A stretch of DNA of 64,000 bases, from NCBI RefSeq assembly GCF_004005905.1, contig NZ_SACO01000001.1, positions 124,001-188,000 of the forward strand. The letters are read 5' to 3'. The stretch is from Novosphingobium umbonatum. Lineage in GTDB: Bacteria; Pseudomonadota; Alphaproteobacteria; Sphingomonadales; Sphingomonadaceae. Positions 8,631-18,496 of the stretch are shown one piece after another. The position numbers and the translations under genes were made by a program. Under the pieces are notes generated by a model. The model did no database searches. It saw only the letters and a list, made by a program, of their open reading frames with translations, and was not told the origin of the DNA. The stretch's first letter is position 1. Every line of letters begins with the position of its first letter.

Positions 8631-9572
8631 TTACGCCTTGCCAGCGTCGCGCAGGGCTTCGGCGATAATCGCCTCCACCAAAGTGGCGTAATCCATGCCC
8701 AGATAGCGGGCCTGTTCGGGCACCAGCGACAAAGGCGTCATGCCGGGCTGGGTGTTCACCTCCAACAGGAACAGGCCATCCAGACCCTTTTCATCGTCCC
8801 AGCGGAAATCGCTGCGGCTCGTGCCCTTGCAGCCCAGCAATTGATGGGCGCGCAGGGCGATGTCCTTGCAAGCCTGCGTGATCTCATCGGGGATCTGCGC
8901 GGGGCAGACATGCTCGGTCAGGCCATCGGTATATTTGGCGTCGAAATCATAAAAAGCCGTCTTTGGCTTCAACTCCGTCACCGCCAGCGCCTGATCGCCC
9001 AGCACAGCAGTCGTCAGTTCCAACCCGCGCACAAAAGGCTCGGCCATCAATTCGGGGAAATGCTGCCAAGGGCCAGCGACATCAGGGCTGATCGGATTGC
9101 CGTAATTGCCTTCCTCGGTCACGATGGCCACGCCCACGCTGCTGCCCTCGCTGGCGGGCTTCAAGACATAGGGGCGCGGCAGCGGATCGCCTGCATAAAG
9201 CTCGGAGGATTTCACCACGCGACCACCGGGCATGGGAATGCCATGCGGCACCAGAGCGCGCTTGGTCAGTTCCTTGTCCATGGCGATCACGCTGGTGGCA
9301 AGGCCGGAATGGGTATAGGTCAGGCCCATCAGGTCCATCATGCCCTGCACCGTGCCATCTTCACCCGGCGCGCCGTGCAGCGCGTTGAACACCACATCGG
9401 GCGCGGCGGCGGCAAGCACCTGCGCCACATCGCGGCCCATATCCACCCGCGTCACCTTGTGCCCACGGCTTTCCAGCGCCTTGGCCACGCCTTCCCCGCT
9501 CATCAACGAGACCGGACGTTCGGACGACCAACCGCCCATCAATACCGCGACATGAAGCTTGGGTAGGCTCAC
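8631..9572 (-). CDS. ddl: D-alanine--D-alanine ligase
   Basis: ATP-grasp enzyme that makes D-Ala-D-Ala for the peptidoglycan stem. It is 313 aa. Visible features are the N-terminal VAVLMGGWSSERPVSLMSG, the ATP-grasp loop KPASEGSSVGVAIV, the central SRSDFRWD and the metal-binding end FLLEVNTQPGMT. It starts inside an ATGA overlap with the small membrane protein gene upstream and ends 21 bp before ftsQ. Confidence 0.97.
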   Translation of the reverse strand: MSLPKLHVAVLMGGWSSERPVSLMSGEGVAKALESRGHKVTRVDMGRDVAQVLAAAAPDVVFNALHGAPGEDGTVQGMMDLMGLTYTHSGLATSVIAMDKELTKRALVPHGIPMPGGRVVKSSELYAGDPLPRPYVLKPASEGSSVGVAIVTEEGNYGNPISPDVAGPWQHFPELMAEPFVRGLELTTAVLGDQALAVTELKPKTAFYDFDAKYTDGLTEHVCPAQIPDEITQACKDIALRAHQLLGCKGTSRSDFRWDDEKGLDGLFLLEVNTQPGMTPLSLVPEQARYLGMDYATLVEAIIAEALRDAGKA

Positions 9573-9817
9573 TTCTTTTCCCGAAAAATTTTTGGCCCGC
9601 CTCGCAGCATCCAGAATGCCGCAGCGACGAGCGCATAGTTGACCAGAACATACACAAGCGCAAACAACCGGTCTTCACGGCCCCATGCGTTTGCCACATC
9701 AAAATTCTTAAATCCCGCCCACAGGCTACCCCACAGCATAAGTGCCAAAAGGCACAAACCCAAGAGGCTGCACAATAGACGCAAAATTAAGGCTTCCCGA
9801 CTCGCTTGATTTCCCAT
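9569..9817 (-). CDS. Small two-pass membrane protein between murB and ddl
   Basis: An 82-aa product with two predicted transmembrane helices (about residues 9-31 and 48-70) joined by a polar loop containing NAWGREDR, and a basic C-terminus (GGPKIFREKK). I do not recognise a named family. The case for a real gene is context: its ATG at 9817 lies inside the 3' end of murB (31-bp overlap), and its stop overlaps the ddl start as ATGA, matching the coupling used throughout this block. A septal or Ddl-associated accessory role is speculation. Confidence 0.7.
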   Translation of the reverse strand: MGNQASREALILRLLCSLLGLCLLALMLWGSLWAGFKNFDVANAWGREDRLFALVYVLVNYALVAAAFWMLRGGPKIFREKK

Positions 9818-10686
9818 TCCAGCTCGACGCCGGATTGTTCCTTCACCCGCCGGCGGACTTCCTCGCCCAGCGCTTCGATCTCCGCGCTGGTGGCCTCGCC
9901 AGTGTTGATCAGGAAATTGGTGTGCTTTTCCGAAACCTGCGCCCCGCCGATGGTGAGGCCACGGCAACCGGCCTTGTCAACCAGTTCCCATGCCTTGCCG
10001 CCATCGGGGTTCTTGAACGTGCTGCCGCCGGTCTTGCTGCGCAGGGGCTGGCTCGCCTCGCGGCTTGCGCTGATGCGGTCCATCTCGGCCTGAATGGCGG
10101 CCGGTTCGCCCGCTACCCCGCGAAAACGGGCGGCCACAACAAAACAGCCATCCACCAGATCCGAATGGCGATAGGTATAGCCCAGTTCCGACAGAGGCAG
10201 AGTAGCGATCTCGCCCGAACGGATCACCACGTCGCAGTCGATCAGGATGTCCTTCACCTCGCGCCCATAGGCCCCGCCGTTCATGCGGACAAAACCGCCC
10301 ACGGTGCCGGGGATGGAACGCAGGAATTCAAGCCCCGCAATGCCATGGTCCCGCGCGGTGGAAGATACCAGAATACCGCTGGCCCCGCCGCCGCATTCCA
10401 GAGTCAGGTCTTCCACCTTGCGCACCTGCGCAAAGGCCTTGCCCAGACGCACCACCACGCCCGCAACCCCGCCATCGCGCACGATCAGGTTGGAGCCCAA
10501 GCCCAAGGCCATCACCGGCACCGGCGGGGGCAATTGCTCTAGGAACTGGCACAGATCAGCGGTATCCTTCGGCTCGAACAGCCATTCCGCGCAGCCGCCG
10601 CTCTTGAACCACACCAAGGGGGCCAGCGGCGCATTGGCCGTCAGCTTGCCCGCCACCTTGATCTGGCCGACTTCGGGAAAGCTCAT
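9787..10686 (-). CDS. murB: UDP-N-acetylenolpyruvoylglucosamine reductase
   Basis: FAD-dependent reductase forming UDP-MurNAc in the cytoplasm. It is 299 aa. The FAD-binding region includes [16 protein letters not shown], and the substrate domain includes [22 protein letters not shown] residues (written here as [13 protein letters not shown]) and the C-terminal [13 protein letters not shown]. The GSTFKNP motif is present. It begins at the ATG in an ATGA overlap with the murC stop. Confidence 0.97.
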   Translation of the reverse strand: MSFPEVGQIKVAGKLTANAPLAPLVWFKSGGCAEWLFEPKDTADLCQFLEQLPPPVPVMALGLGSNLIVRDGGVAGVVVRLGKAFAQVRKVEDLTLECGGGASGILVSSTARDHGIAGLEFLRSIPGTVGGFVRMNGGAYGREVKDILIDCDVVIRSGEIATLPLSELGYTYRHSDLVDGCFVVAARFRGVAGEPAAIQAEMDRISASREASQPLRSKTGGSTFKNPDGGKAWELVDKAGCRGLTIGGAQVSEKHTNFLINTGEATSAEIEALGEEVRRRVKEQSGVELEWEIKRVGKP

Positions 10687-12095
10687 GCGCCCGCCTTTAC
10701 CTTGGCAATGGCATCGGCCAGACCGGCTGCCCATTTGGTAATGTCGCCCGCGCCAAGGCAGACCACCATGTCACCATCCTGCACCACAGAAGCCAACTGG
10801 CTGGCCAATTGCTCGGCCCCGCTGGTCAGATGCGCGCTGCGATGGCCGCGATCCTTGATGCCTTCGACCATGGCGGCGCTGTCCACGCCCTCGATCGGCT
10901 GCTCGCCCGCGGCATAGACGGGCGCTGCATAGACAATATCGGCATCGTTAAAGGCGGCGGCGAAATCCTCCATATGGTCGCGCAGGCGGGTGAAGCGATG
11001 CGGCTGCACCACGGCGATCACGCGCCCCTTCACGCCTTCACGCGCAGCGGCCAGCACAGCGCGGATTTCCACCGGATGATGGCCGTAATCGTCGATGATC
11101 GACACGCCATTCACCTCGCCCACCTTGGTAAAGCGGCGCTTGACCCCGCCAAATTTGGCAAAGCCGGTGCGGATGATCTCGTCCTCCACGCCCATTTCCA
11201 CCGCCACGGCCACGGCAGACAAGGCGTTCTGCACATTATGGCGGCCCGGCATGGGCAGATGAATATCCTCGATCCGGCGGAAGCTGCCATCGCGCTGGCG
11301 CAGCACTGCGGTGAAGCGATTGCCACCGGCAACCGGCGTCACCGCTTCGCCGCGCACGTCGGCTTGGGCCGAAAAACCATAGGTGATCACGCGGCGGTCG
11401 CGCACTTTGGGGATGATCGCCTGCACCACGGGATGGTCGATGCACAGCACCGCCGCGCCATAGAAAGGCACATTTTCGATGAATTCGACGAAACATTCCT
11501 TCACACGGTCAAAACTGCCGTAGTGATCGAGATGCTCGGGGTCGATATTGGTAACCACCGCAATCGTGCCATCCAGACGCAGGAAGGAGCCATCGCTCTC
11601 GTCGGCCTCCACCACCATCCAGTCGCTGGCGCCAAGGCGCGCGTTGGAGCCATAGGAATTGATGATCCCGCCATTGATCACGGTCGGGTCCACCCCGCCC
11701 GCATCCAGCAAGGCAGCGATCATGCTGGTAGTCGTGGTCTTGCCATGCGTGCCAGCCACAGCCACGGTGTTTTTCAACCGCATCAATTCGGCCAGCATTT
11801 CGGCGCGGCGCACCACGGGGATACGCGCCTCAAGGGCAGCCACCACTTCGGGATTGTCACGCTTGACTGCGGTAGAGGTGACCACCACCGCCGCATCGCC
11901 CACATTCTGCGCCGCATGGCCGATGAACACGGTGATGCCACGGCTGCGCAAGCCTTCGACCACGTAGCTTTCCGCCATGTCCGAGCCCTGCACCCGATAG
12001 CCCAGATTGGCCATCACCTCGGCAATGCCGGACATGCCAATGCCGCCAATACCCACAAAGTGGATAGTGCCAATGTCCGTTGCTACGCCCTTCAC
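10683..12095 (-). CDS. murC: UDP-N-acetylmuramate--L-alanine ligase
   Basis: Mur ligase adding the first stem residue (L-Ala) to UDP-MurNAc. It is 470 aa, normal length. The N-terminus carries [15 protein letters not shown], the ATP loop is [10 protein letters not shown], and the C-terminal domain includes [10 protein letters not shown] and [10 protein letters not shown] use a GTG start at 12095: AGGAG lies 8 nt upstream, the GTG overlaps the murG stop as GTGA, and residues further upstream do not look like MurC. Confidence 0.96.
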   Translation of the reverse strand: MKGVATDIGTIHFVGIGGIGMSGIAEVMANLGYRVQGSDMAESYVVEGLRSRGITVFIGHAAQNVGDAAVVVTSTAVKRDNPEVVAALEARIPVVRRAEMLAELMRLKNTVAVAGTHGKTTTTSMIAALLDAGGVDPTVINGGIINSYGSNARLGASDWMVVEADESDGSFLRLDGTIAVVTNIDPEHLDHYGSFDRVKECFVEFIENVPFYGAAVLCIDHPVVQAIIPKVRDRRVITYGFSAQADVRGEAVTPVAGGNRFTAVLRQRDGSFRRIEDIHLPMPGRHNVQNALSAVAVAVEMGVEDEIIRTGFAKFGGVKRRFTKVGEVNGVSIIDDYGHHPVEIRAVLAAAREGVKGRVIAVVQPHRFTRLRDHMEDFAAAFNDADIVYAAPVYAAGEQPIEGVDSAAMVEGIKDRGHRSAHLTSGAEQLASQLASVVQDGDMVVCLGAGDITKWAAGLADAIAKVKAGA

Positions 12096-13273
12096 GCGGT
12101 TTGCTCCTGCATTCTTGTCTGTTTTTGTCCGCCCATGCGAATCACATCCATCAAAGGCGCCTGACCAAAACTTTCCACCAGATCGGCCAGATCCTGCGCC
12201 GCATGGGGGCGGCCGCAATTCCATGCGGCATGGGCGGCATTGGCCAAGGCTTCGGGGCTCTTGGCAATGGCCTGAATCTGTTTGGCCAGTTCGACGGCGG
12301 TAAACTTTTCCTGACGGATCGCGCGCGCGCCGCCGGTTTCGACCATCTCCGCCGTGTTAGCGGCCTGATGGTCGTCGGTGGCAATCGGCAGCGGAATCAG
12401 GATGGCAGGGCGGCCCACAGCGGTCAGTTCGGCAATCGTGCTGGCCCCTGCGCGCCCGATGAAAATATGCGCATCGGCAAGGCGGGTCGCCATATCTTCA
12501 AAATAGGTGCCCAATTCGGCGGGAATGTCATGCGCGGCATAGCGTTCACGCACGGCGGCAATGTCTTCGGGGCGGCATTGCTGGGTCACCTGCAAACGGG
12601 TGCGCAAGGCGGGCGGCAACATGGCCAAGCCATCAGGCACCACTTCTGACAGCACCCGCGCGCCCTGCGAGCCGCCGGTGACCAGCACCCGCAGCAAGCC
12701 ATCGCCGGTGAAAGCAGGGAAAGGCTGTTCACGCAATTCCAGCACTTCGGCGCGCACCGGATTGCCCACCAGATAGGTCTTGCCCAGATGGCTTTGCTCC
12801 AGACGCTGCACCTCGGGATAGGCGGTGGCAATCGCCTGCACCCGACCGGCAAGGAAGCGGTTCACGCGGCCCAGCACGGCGTTCTGTTCATGGATCACCG
12901 CCGGAATACCCGCAGCGGTCGCCGCCAACAGCGCGGGCAAGGCCGGATAGCCGCCAAAGCCGATCACCGCGCTGGGTTCAAATTCGCGGAAGAAATCCAG
13001 CGCCAGATTGCGCCCCGCCCAGATCGCGCGCAGCCCCTTGATCCAGCCAATCGGATTCTTGCCCTGCAAACGCCCCGCAGGCAGCACATGGGCGGGCAGA
13101 TATTCCGGCTTACCCGGAATGGCAGCGCCCCGCTCGTCGGTGATTAACGCCACCTGATGGCCGCGCGCCACCAGTTCGGCGGCCAGCGCAAAGGCGGGGA
13201 TCAAATGGCCACCCGTGCCCCCTGCGGCCAGAACATAATGGCGGGAAACGTCAGGCGTGGACTGCATGCTCAT
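12092..13273 (-). CDS. murG: Undecaprenyl-PP-MurNAc-pentapeptide GlcNAc transferase
   Basis: Peripheral membrane glycosyltransferase (GT28) converting lipid I to lipid II. It is 393 aa. The N-terminal glycine loop [12 protein letters not shown] and the second loop [13 protein letters not shown] are clear, as is the acceptor-region [12 protein letters not shown]. The UDP-GlcNAc site includes [17 protein letters not shown]. It is slightly longer than E. coli MurG (355 aa) at both ends. Coupled by ATGA to ftsW upstream. Confidence 0.97.
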   Translation of the reverse strand: MSMQSTPDVSRHYVLAAGGTGGHLIPAFALAAELVARGHQVALITDERGAAIPGKPEYLPAHVLPAGRLQGKNPIGWIKGLRAIWAGRNLALDFFREFEPSAVIGFGGYPALPALLAATAAGIPAVIHEQNAVLGRVNRFLAGRVQAIATAYPEVQRLEQSHLGKTYLVGNPVRAEVLELREQPFPAFTGDGLLRVLVTGGSQGARVLSEVVPDGLAMLPPALRTRLQVTQQCRPEDIAAVRERYAAHDIPAELGTYFEDMATRLADAHIFIGRAGASTIAELTAVGRPAILIPLPIATDDHQAANTAEMVETGGARAIRQEKFTAVELAKQIQAIAKSPEALANAAHAAWNCGRPHAAQDLADLVESFGQAPLMDVIRMGGQKQTRMQEQTA

Positions 13274-14505
13274 TTGAACAGGCTCATAATAGTGGGCAAA
13301 GCCCCTTTCGGCGTGAAAGGGTCAGCCTTCAAATAGGGATTACGCCGCGTAATGGCGAGCAGGAATCCGACGGTCATGCACAAAGCCAACGTGGAAGAAC
13401 CGCCATAGGAAATGAGCGGCAGCGTCATGCCCTTGGAAGGGAAGAGTTGCAGGTTCACCAGAATATTGATGAAGGCCTGCCCTCCCAATTGCGCGATCAG
13501 ACCGCCTGCGGCCAGCACGGCGAACAGGTCATCCTCGTCCCCCAGACGCACCAGCACGCGGGCGACCATGGCGAAATAGATCACAATGATCAGACCGCAC
13601 ATCCACAGGCCGAATTCCTCACCCACCACCGAGAAAATATAGTCGGTATGCGCTTCGGGAAGGCCCAGCTTGCGCGTGCCCAGCCACAGGCCGGTGCCCG
13701 TCCAGCCTCCGGCCACCAAAGTGCGATGGGCCAGATCCACCTGGTCAAACGAACTTCCGCCGCCAAGGAAAGCGTCGATACGGTGACGGCCATTTTCATA
13801 TAAGGCGTAAACCAGCCCGATCACCACCGGCACCGCGCCCACAATGGCCAGAATGATGCGCGGCGGCAGGCCCGCCATCACCATCATCACAAACCATACG
13901 CCCGCAAACAGCACGGTCGAACCAAAGTCGGGCTGGAGCATCAGCAAGACCCCCACCAGCGCCATAATCCCCGTGCAGATCCATAGCACCGGCATTTTGG
14001 GATCGCGCAGTCGCCAGGACAGGATCCATGCCAGCGTGATGGCAAAGGCTGGCTTCAAAAATTCCGAAGGTTGCAGCGAGACGCCAAAATGCAGCCAGCG
14101 CTTTGCACCATTCACCGTGCTGCCAACAATCGGCACCAGCATCAATCCGCCCAACATGGCAAAGCCCAACAGAATGCCCAAACGCCGCGCATTCTCGCGG
14201 CTGAGGCGGGAGGCGGCGATCATGGTCACCAGACCGGCGGCCTGCCATCGGATTTGCAGCCAGAAGAAATGCGCATCATCCAGATGCTCTTTCGCGGTCG
14301 ACAGGCGGCGCGCGCTGGCCGGACTGGAGGCCGCCACCGCCACCGCGCCAATGCCCATCAGGATCAGCACGAAGAACAAAAGCACACGGTCAATCTCGCG
14401 CCACCACACCACCCAGTCCGAATGGCGGGTGCGGCGCGGGCGCGAGGCGCTGCGCGAACCGGGCACATAAGGGGCTGGCCCTGTTTCGGCGGGCAGGCTG
14501 GCCAT
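13270..14505 (-). CDS. ftsW: Peptidoglycan glycosyltransferase FtsW
   Basis: SEDS-family septal glycan polymerase and partner of FtsI. It is 411 aa with a basic cytoplasmic N-terminus of about 35 residues followed by about ten membrane helices. SEDS landmarks include GAKRWLHFGVSLQPSEFLKP, the catalytic-loop neighbourhood with HTDYIFSVVGEEFG, and GMTLPLISYGGSSTL near the C-terminus. It overlaps the murD stop as TGATG. Confidence 0.97.
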   Translation of the reverse strand: MASLPAETGPAPYVPGSRSASRPRRTRHSDWVVWWREIDRVLLFFVLILMGIGAVAVAASSPASARRLSTAKEHLDDAHFFWLQIRWQAAGLVTMIAASRLSRENARRLGILLGFAMLGGLMLVPIVGSTVNGAKRWLHFGVSLQPSEFLKPAFAITLAWILSWRLRDPKMPVLWICTGIMALVGVLLMLQPDFGSTVLFAGVWFVMMVMAGLPPRIILAIVGAVPVVIGLVYALYENGRHRIDAFLGGGSSFDQVDLAHRTLVAGGWTGTGLWLGTRKLGLPEAHTDYIFSVVGEEFGLWMCGLIIVIYFAMVARVLVRLGDEDDLFAVLAAGGLIAQLGGQAFINILVNLQLFPSKGMTLPLISYGGSSTLALCMTVGFLLAITRRNPYLKADPFTPKGALPTIMSLFK

Positions 14506-15845
14506 CAGTTGCTGGTCCCTTCACCGGCACCAGTCATCACCGCCACCAATTGACGGAATGCATCGCCGCGCGCCTCATAATCACGGAACTGGTCAAAACT
14601 GGCGCAGGCAGGCGAGAGCAGCACGACATCCCCCGGCTTGGCCGCCGCAATGGCCAGACGGATCGCCTCGCTCATCATCTCCGCCCGTGTGGTGGGCATA
14701 ACGGGGGATAGCAAATCGGCAAACAGAGCGCCGGCATCGCCAATCGTATAGGCGGCGGCGACATGGCCGTAATAGGCCTCGCATTCGTCCAGAGTGTCGC
14801 CCTTGGGCAATCCGCCCACAATCCAGTGGATGCGGCGATGCCCGTCCACCGGCGGCCATGCGGCCAGCGCAGGGGCAGTAGAGGCAGGATTGGTGGCCTT
14901 GGAATCGTTGACGAACAACACGCCATCCACTTCCGCCACGCGCTCCATGCGATGCGGCAGGCCGACAAAGCTTTTCAGCCCCGCCTCGATCGTCGCGTCA
15001 TCCAGCCCCAAGGCGCGCACAGCGGCCACAGCGGCGGCGGCATTCAAACGGTTATGCGGCCCCTGCAGGCTGGGCCATTCGGCCTGATCACCAGGCAGAT
15101 CAATGCCGTTCAAAAACTGGAACGGCTGCCCATCGGGGGCAAAGCGCAGGACATCATCCTCGATCTCGGCGCGGTAATCGACAATCGCCAGATGGCCGAT
15201 GGCCTGCATTCCGAACAAACGCGCCTTGCTGGCCGCATAGCCCTCATAGCCATCATAGCGGTCCAGATGGTCGGGCGAGAGATTGAGCACCACCGCCACT
15301 TCGCAATCGAGCGAATGGGTCAGGTCGATCTGATAAGACGACAGTTCCAGCACATAGACCCCGCCGTCGGGTAAAGGCTGCTGGCCCAGCACGGGCAGGC
15401 CGATATTGCCGCCCATCAGCGCGGGCACACCGGCCTGTTGCAGCAGATGCAGCGTCAATGCCGTCGTCGTGGATTTGCCATTGGTGCCGGTAATGCCCAC
15501 CACGCGATGGTCGGGCAAAGCGGCGCGGGCCTGCGCGAAAAGCTCTATATCGCAAATCAGCGGCACATTGGCCGCGCGCGCCGCATCGGCAATCGGGTGG
15601 CGGTTGATCGGCACGCCGGGCGAGACAACCACGCCTGCAAAGCCGTTCAGGTCGATCACGCAGGGATCGCCAAATTCCACCGCATCGCCATATTCGGTCG
15701 CCACGGCCGCGCGCGGCTCTTCCTTGGCGTCCCAAGCGGTGACCTTGGCCCCGCCCGCCACCAGAGAAGCCACCGCCGACAGCCCGCTGCGCGCCAGCCC
15801 CAGCACGGCATAGCTTTTACCTGCAAAGGCGCCGCTGGTGATCAT
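14505..15845 (-). CDS. murD: UDP-N-acetylmuramoyl-L-alanine--D-glutamate ligase
   Basis: Cytoplasmic Mur ligase adding D-Glu. It is 446 aa. ATP loop [14 protein letters not shown], central domain [10 protein letters not shown], and C-terminal [12 protein letters not shown] and [12 protein letters not shown] are the expected MurD motifs. It starts in an ATGA overlap with mraY. Confidence 0.97.
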   Translation of the reverse strand: MITSGAFAGKSYAVLGLARSGLSAVASLVAGGAKVTAWDAKEEPRAAVATEYGDAVEFGDPCVIDLNGFAGVVVSPGVPINRHPIADAARAANVPLICDIELFAQARAALPDHRVVGITGTNGKSTTTALTLHLLQQAGVPALMGGNIGLPVLGQQPLPDGGVYVLELSSYQIDLTHSLDCEVAVVLNLSPDHLDRYDGYEGYAASKARLFGMQAIGHLAIVDYRAEIEDDVLRFAPDGQPFQFLNGIDLPGDQAEWPSLQGPHNRLNAAAAVAAVRALGLDDATIEAGLKSFVGLPHRMERVAEVDGVLFVNDSKATNPASTAPALAAWPPVDGHRRIHWIVGGLPKGDTLDECEAYYGHVAAAYTIGDAGALFADLLSPVMPTTRAEMMSEAIRLAIAAAKPGDVVLLSPACASFDQFRDYEARGDAFRQLVAVMTGAGEGTSN

Positions 15846-16915
15846 CGCACTTTCAACGTGGCAAGGCCAATCAGGGCCAGAATGATCGACACGATCCAGA
15901 AGCGGATGACCACGGTGGGTTCGGCCCAGCCCTTCTGTTCAAAATGGTGGTGGATCGGCGCCATGCGGAACACGCGCTTGCCGGTGCGCTTGTACCAGAA
16001 CACCTGAATGATCACCGACACCGCCTCCAGCACGAACAGACCGCCCACAATGCCCAGCACGATTTCATGATGGCTGGCCACCGCAATCGCGCCCAGAGCG
16101 CCGCCCAGAGCCAGACTGCCGGTGTCACCCATAAACACAGCTGCAGGCGGCGCGTTGAACCACAGGAAGGCCAGACCCGCCCCCATGATCGCCGCGCAGA
16201 AAATCGCCAGATCGCCCGCGCGCGCCACATGGGGAATGCCCAGATAGGCGGCATAGTCCACGCGGCCCACCAGATAGGCGATGATGGCAAAGGTGCCCGC
16301 CGCGATGATCACCGGCATGGTGGCCAACCCGTCCAGACCATCGGTCAGGTTCACCGCATTGCCCGCCCCCACAATCACAAAGGCGGAAAACACGAAATAG
16401 AGCGGCCCCAGCGGCACATAAAGCTTGCTGAAGAAGGGCAGATAAAGGTCGGTGCGGCCAATATGGCTGACCATGATCCAGCTGGCCACGCCCGCCACCA
16501 CAAATTCGGCAATCAGACGCGCACGGCCCGAAACGCCAGCGGTCGAACGCTTGGTCACCTTGTCATAATCGTCGAGGAAGCCGATCATGCCAAAGCCCGC
16601 CGTCACCGCAATACAGGCCCAGACCAGCGGATTGGACAGGTCCATCCACAGGATCACCGAACCGATCAGCGAGATCAGCATCATCAAGCCGCCCATGGTC
16701 GGCGTGCCGCGCTTGGCCAGATGGGTCTTGGGCCCGTCCTCGCGAATGGGTTGCCCCTTGCCCTGCTTCATACGCAGCATGTCGATAAAGCGCGGGCCGA
16801 TCACCAGACCGATCAGCAAAGCCGTGGCCAGAGCCGCTCCGGCACGGAACGTCTGATACCGGATAAGGTTGGCCACTCCGGGGAAGTGGAAGAATTGGGC
16901 AAGCAAATAAAGCAT
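15842..16915 (-). CDS. mraY: Phospho-MurNAc-pentapeptide transferase
   Basis: Integral membrane enzyme transferring phospho-MurNAc-pentapeptide to undecaprenyl phosphate, giving lipid I. It is 357 aa with about ten membrane helices. Catalytic and signature motifs are present: GFLDDYDKV (aspartate pair), [13 protein letters not shown], and the cytoplasmic loop [13 protein letters not shown]. An 18-bp gap separates it from murF, one of the few gaps in the block. Confidence 0.98.
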   Translation of the reverse strand: MLYLLAQFFHFPGVANLIRYQTFRAGAALATALLIGLVIGPRFIDMLRMKQGKGQPIREDGPKTHLAKRGTPTMGGLMMLISLIGSVILWMDLSNPLVWACIAVTAGFGMIGFLDDYDKVTKRSTAGVSGRARLIAEFVVAGVASWIMVSHIGRTDLYLPFFSKLYVPLGPLYFVFSAFVIVGAGNAVNLTDGLDGLATMPVIIAAGTFAIIAYLVGRVDYAAYLGIPHVARAGDLAIFCAAIMGAGLAFLWFNAPPAAVFMGDTGSLALGGALGAIAVASHHEIVLGIVGGLFVLEAVSVIIQVFWYKRTGKRVFRMAPIHHHFEQKGWAEPTVVIRFWIVSIILALIGLATLKVR

Positions 16916-16933
16916 GGACGCCGATCAGACCCG

Positions 16934-18496
16934 TTATTGTTTGGCAAGGCTGGCGACCAGACGGCCCAGCCCCACAGAATTCGATCCTTTGACAAGCACG
17001 GCATCGCCCTTGGCCAAACCGAAATCGGTCAGCGCCACGATGGCCTCGTCAGCGGTTGAGCAATGGGCGAAGGGGATGGCCTTGCCAAGAGCGGAATCAT
17101 CGCCTTTCCGCAACTCATCGGCCAGAGATGCCATTTCAGCCCCCACCAACAGCACATAATCGACCTTGGCCGCCGCCAAAGGCTCGGCCAGAGCCGCGTG
17201 CAAGCGCGGACCAAAATCGCCCAGTTCCTTCATTGCGCCCAGCACGGCAATGCGCCGCGTCGCCTTTTCCTGCCCCAGCACCGCCAAAGTGGAGCGCATC
17301 GAGGCCGGATTGGCATTATAGCTTTCATCGATCAGCAAAGCCGTGCCGCCATCGGAAGTGGCCACATCAATCCGCGCACCGCGACCGGCCATACCCTGCA
17401 TCTCGGCCAGAGCCAGCCCCGCCGCGCCCAGATCGCCGCCCACCGCGCGCACCGTGGCCATCACCGCCAGCGAATTGGTCACCCAATGCTCACCCGCAGC
17501 CGCCACCGTATAGCACAGGCGAATATCGCCCAGATCAGCCGTCACCAGCGTCCCGCCCAGCATACCGGGCAAAGCGTCGAGCAAGCGCACATCGGAACCC
17601 ATGGCCCGACCAAAGGTCACCACCTTGGCGCCCCGCGCCAGAGCAGCGGCGCGCAAACGCTCGCAATAGGGGCTGTCGGCGGGGATAACCGCCGTGCCGC
17701 CTTCGACCAGACCTTCGAAAATCTCGGCCTTGGCGTCGGCAATCGCCTCTTCGCTGCCCAGATTCTCGATATGGGCGGGGGCAATGGTGGTGATCACTGC
17801 CACATGCGGGCGCACCTGCGCGGTCAGGCCGCTGATTTCGCCCGCGTGGTTCATGCCCATTTCGAAAATGCCATACAGGCTGCGCACCGGCATCCGCGCC
17901 AGACTGAGCGGCACGCCGACATGGTTGTTATAGCTTTTCACCGAACGATGCGCGCGGCCCATGCTGGAACGGTTGAGCGCGGCAAAGATCGCCTCTTTCA
18001 CGCTGGTCTTGCCCACCGATCCGGTGACGCCAATGATCTTGGTCTCGGGCAGGATACGCTCGCGCGCGGCTTTGGCCACGGCTTGCAATGCGGCAAAACT
18101 GTCCTTCACCAGAATATGGGGCTGATCGATGGGATGTTCCACCACAGCGGCGGTGGCGCCCAGTTCGAAAGCCTTGGGAATGAATCGGTGGCCATCCATC
18201 GCCTCGCCGCGCATGGCGAAGAACAGGCCGCCTTCCACAATCTCGCGCGAGTCCGTGGCCGCGTTGGAGACAAGGAAATCACCGCTGGCCTTGCCACCGG
18301 TGGCCAAAGCCAGTTCCTGCGCGCTCCACAGATAGCGCGGCGCCTGATCCTCGGCCCAGACCGGCCATGCCAGAACAGATGCCAGCGCGGGGCTCTTGGC
18401 CTTGCGCGCCTTGCCAGCGGCCGCCGTTTTGCCTGTGGCAACGCTCTTGCCCTTGCCGCCAGCCTTGCCGCCGCCCGATTTCGCCTTCGCCACCAT
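16934..18496 (-). CDS. murF: UDP-MurNAc-tripeptide--D-alanyl-D-alanine ligase with basic N-terminal extension
   Basis: Adds D-Ala-D-Ala to complete the pentapeptide. It is 520 aa, against about 450 in E. coli. The ATP loop GVTGSVGKTSVKEA and the ligase motifs ESYNANPASMRSTLAVL and VLVKGSNSVGLGRL are clear. The family-typical start (LWSAQELALATGG) begins only near residue 56. Residues 1-35 are a Gly/Ala/Lys-rich tract with nine lysines and one arginine. The ATG at 18496 overlaps the murE stop as TAATG, which supports the extension as genuinely translated. Confidence 0.95.
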   Translation of the reverse strand: MVAKAKSGGGKAGGKGKSVATGKTAAAGKARKAKSPALASVLAWPVWAEDQAPRYLWSAQELALATGGKASGDFLVSNAATDSREIVEGGLFFAMRGEAMDGHRFIPKAFELGATAAVVEHPIDQPHILVKDSFAALQAVAKAARERILPETKIIGVTGSVGKTSVKEAIFAALNRSSMGRAHRSVKSYNNHVGVPLSLARMPVRSLYGIFEMGMNHAGEISGLTAQVRPHVAVITTIAPAHIENLGSEEAIADAKAEIFEGLVEGGTAVIPADSPYCERLRAAALARGAKVVTFGRAMGSDVRLLDALPGMLGGTLVTADLGDIRLCYTVAAAGEHWVTNSLAVMATVRAVGGDLGAAGLALAEMQGMAGRGARIDVATSDGGTALLIDESYNANPASMRSTLAVLGQEKATRRIAVLGAMKELGDFGPRLHAALAEPLAAAKVDYVLLVGAEMASLADELRKGDDSALGKAIPFAHCSTADEAIVALTDFGLAKGDAVLVKGSNSVGLGRLVASLAKQ

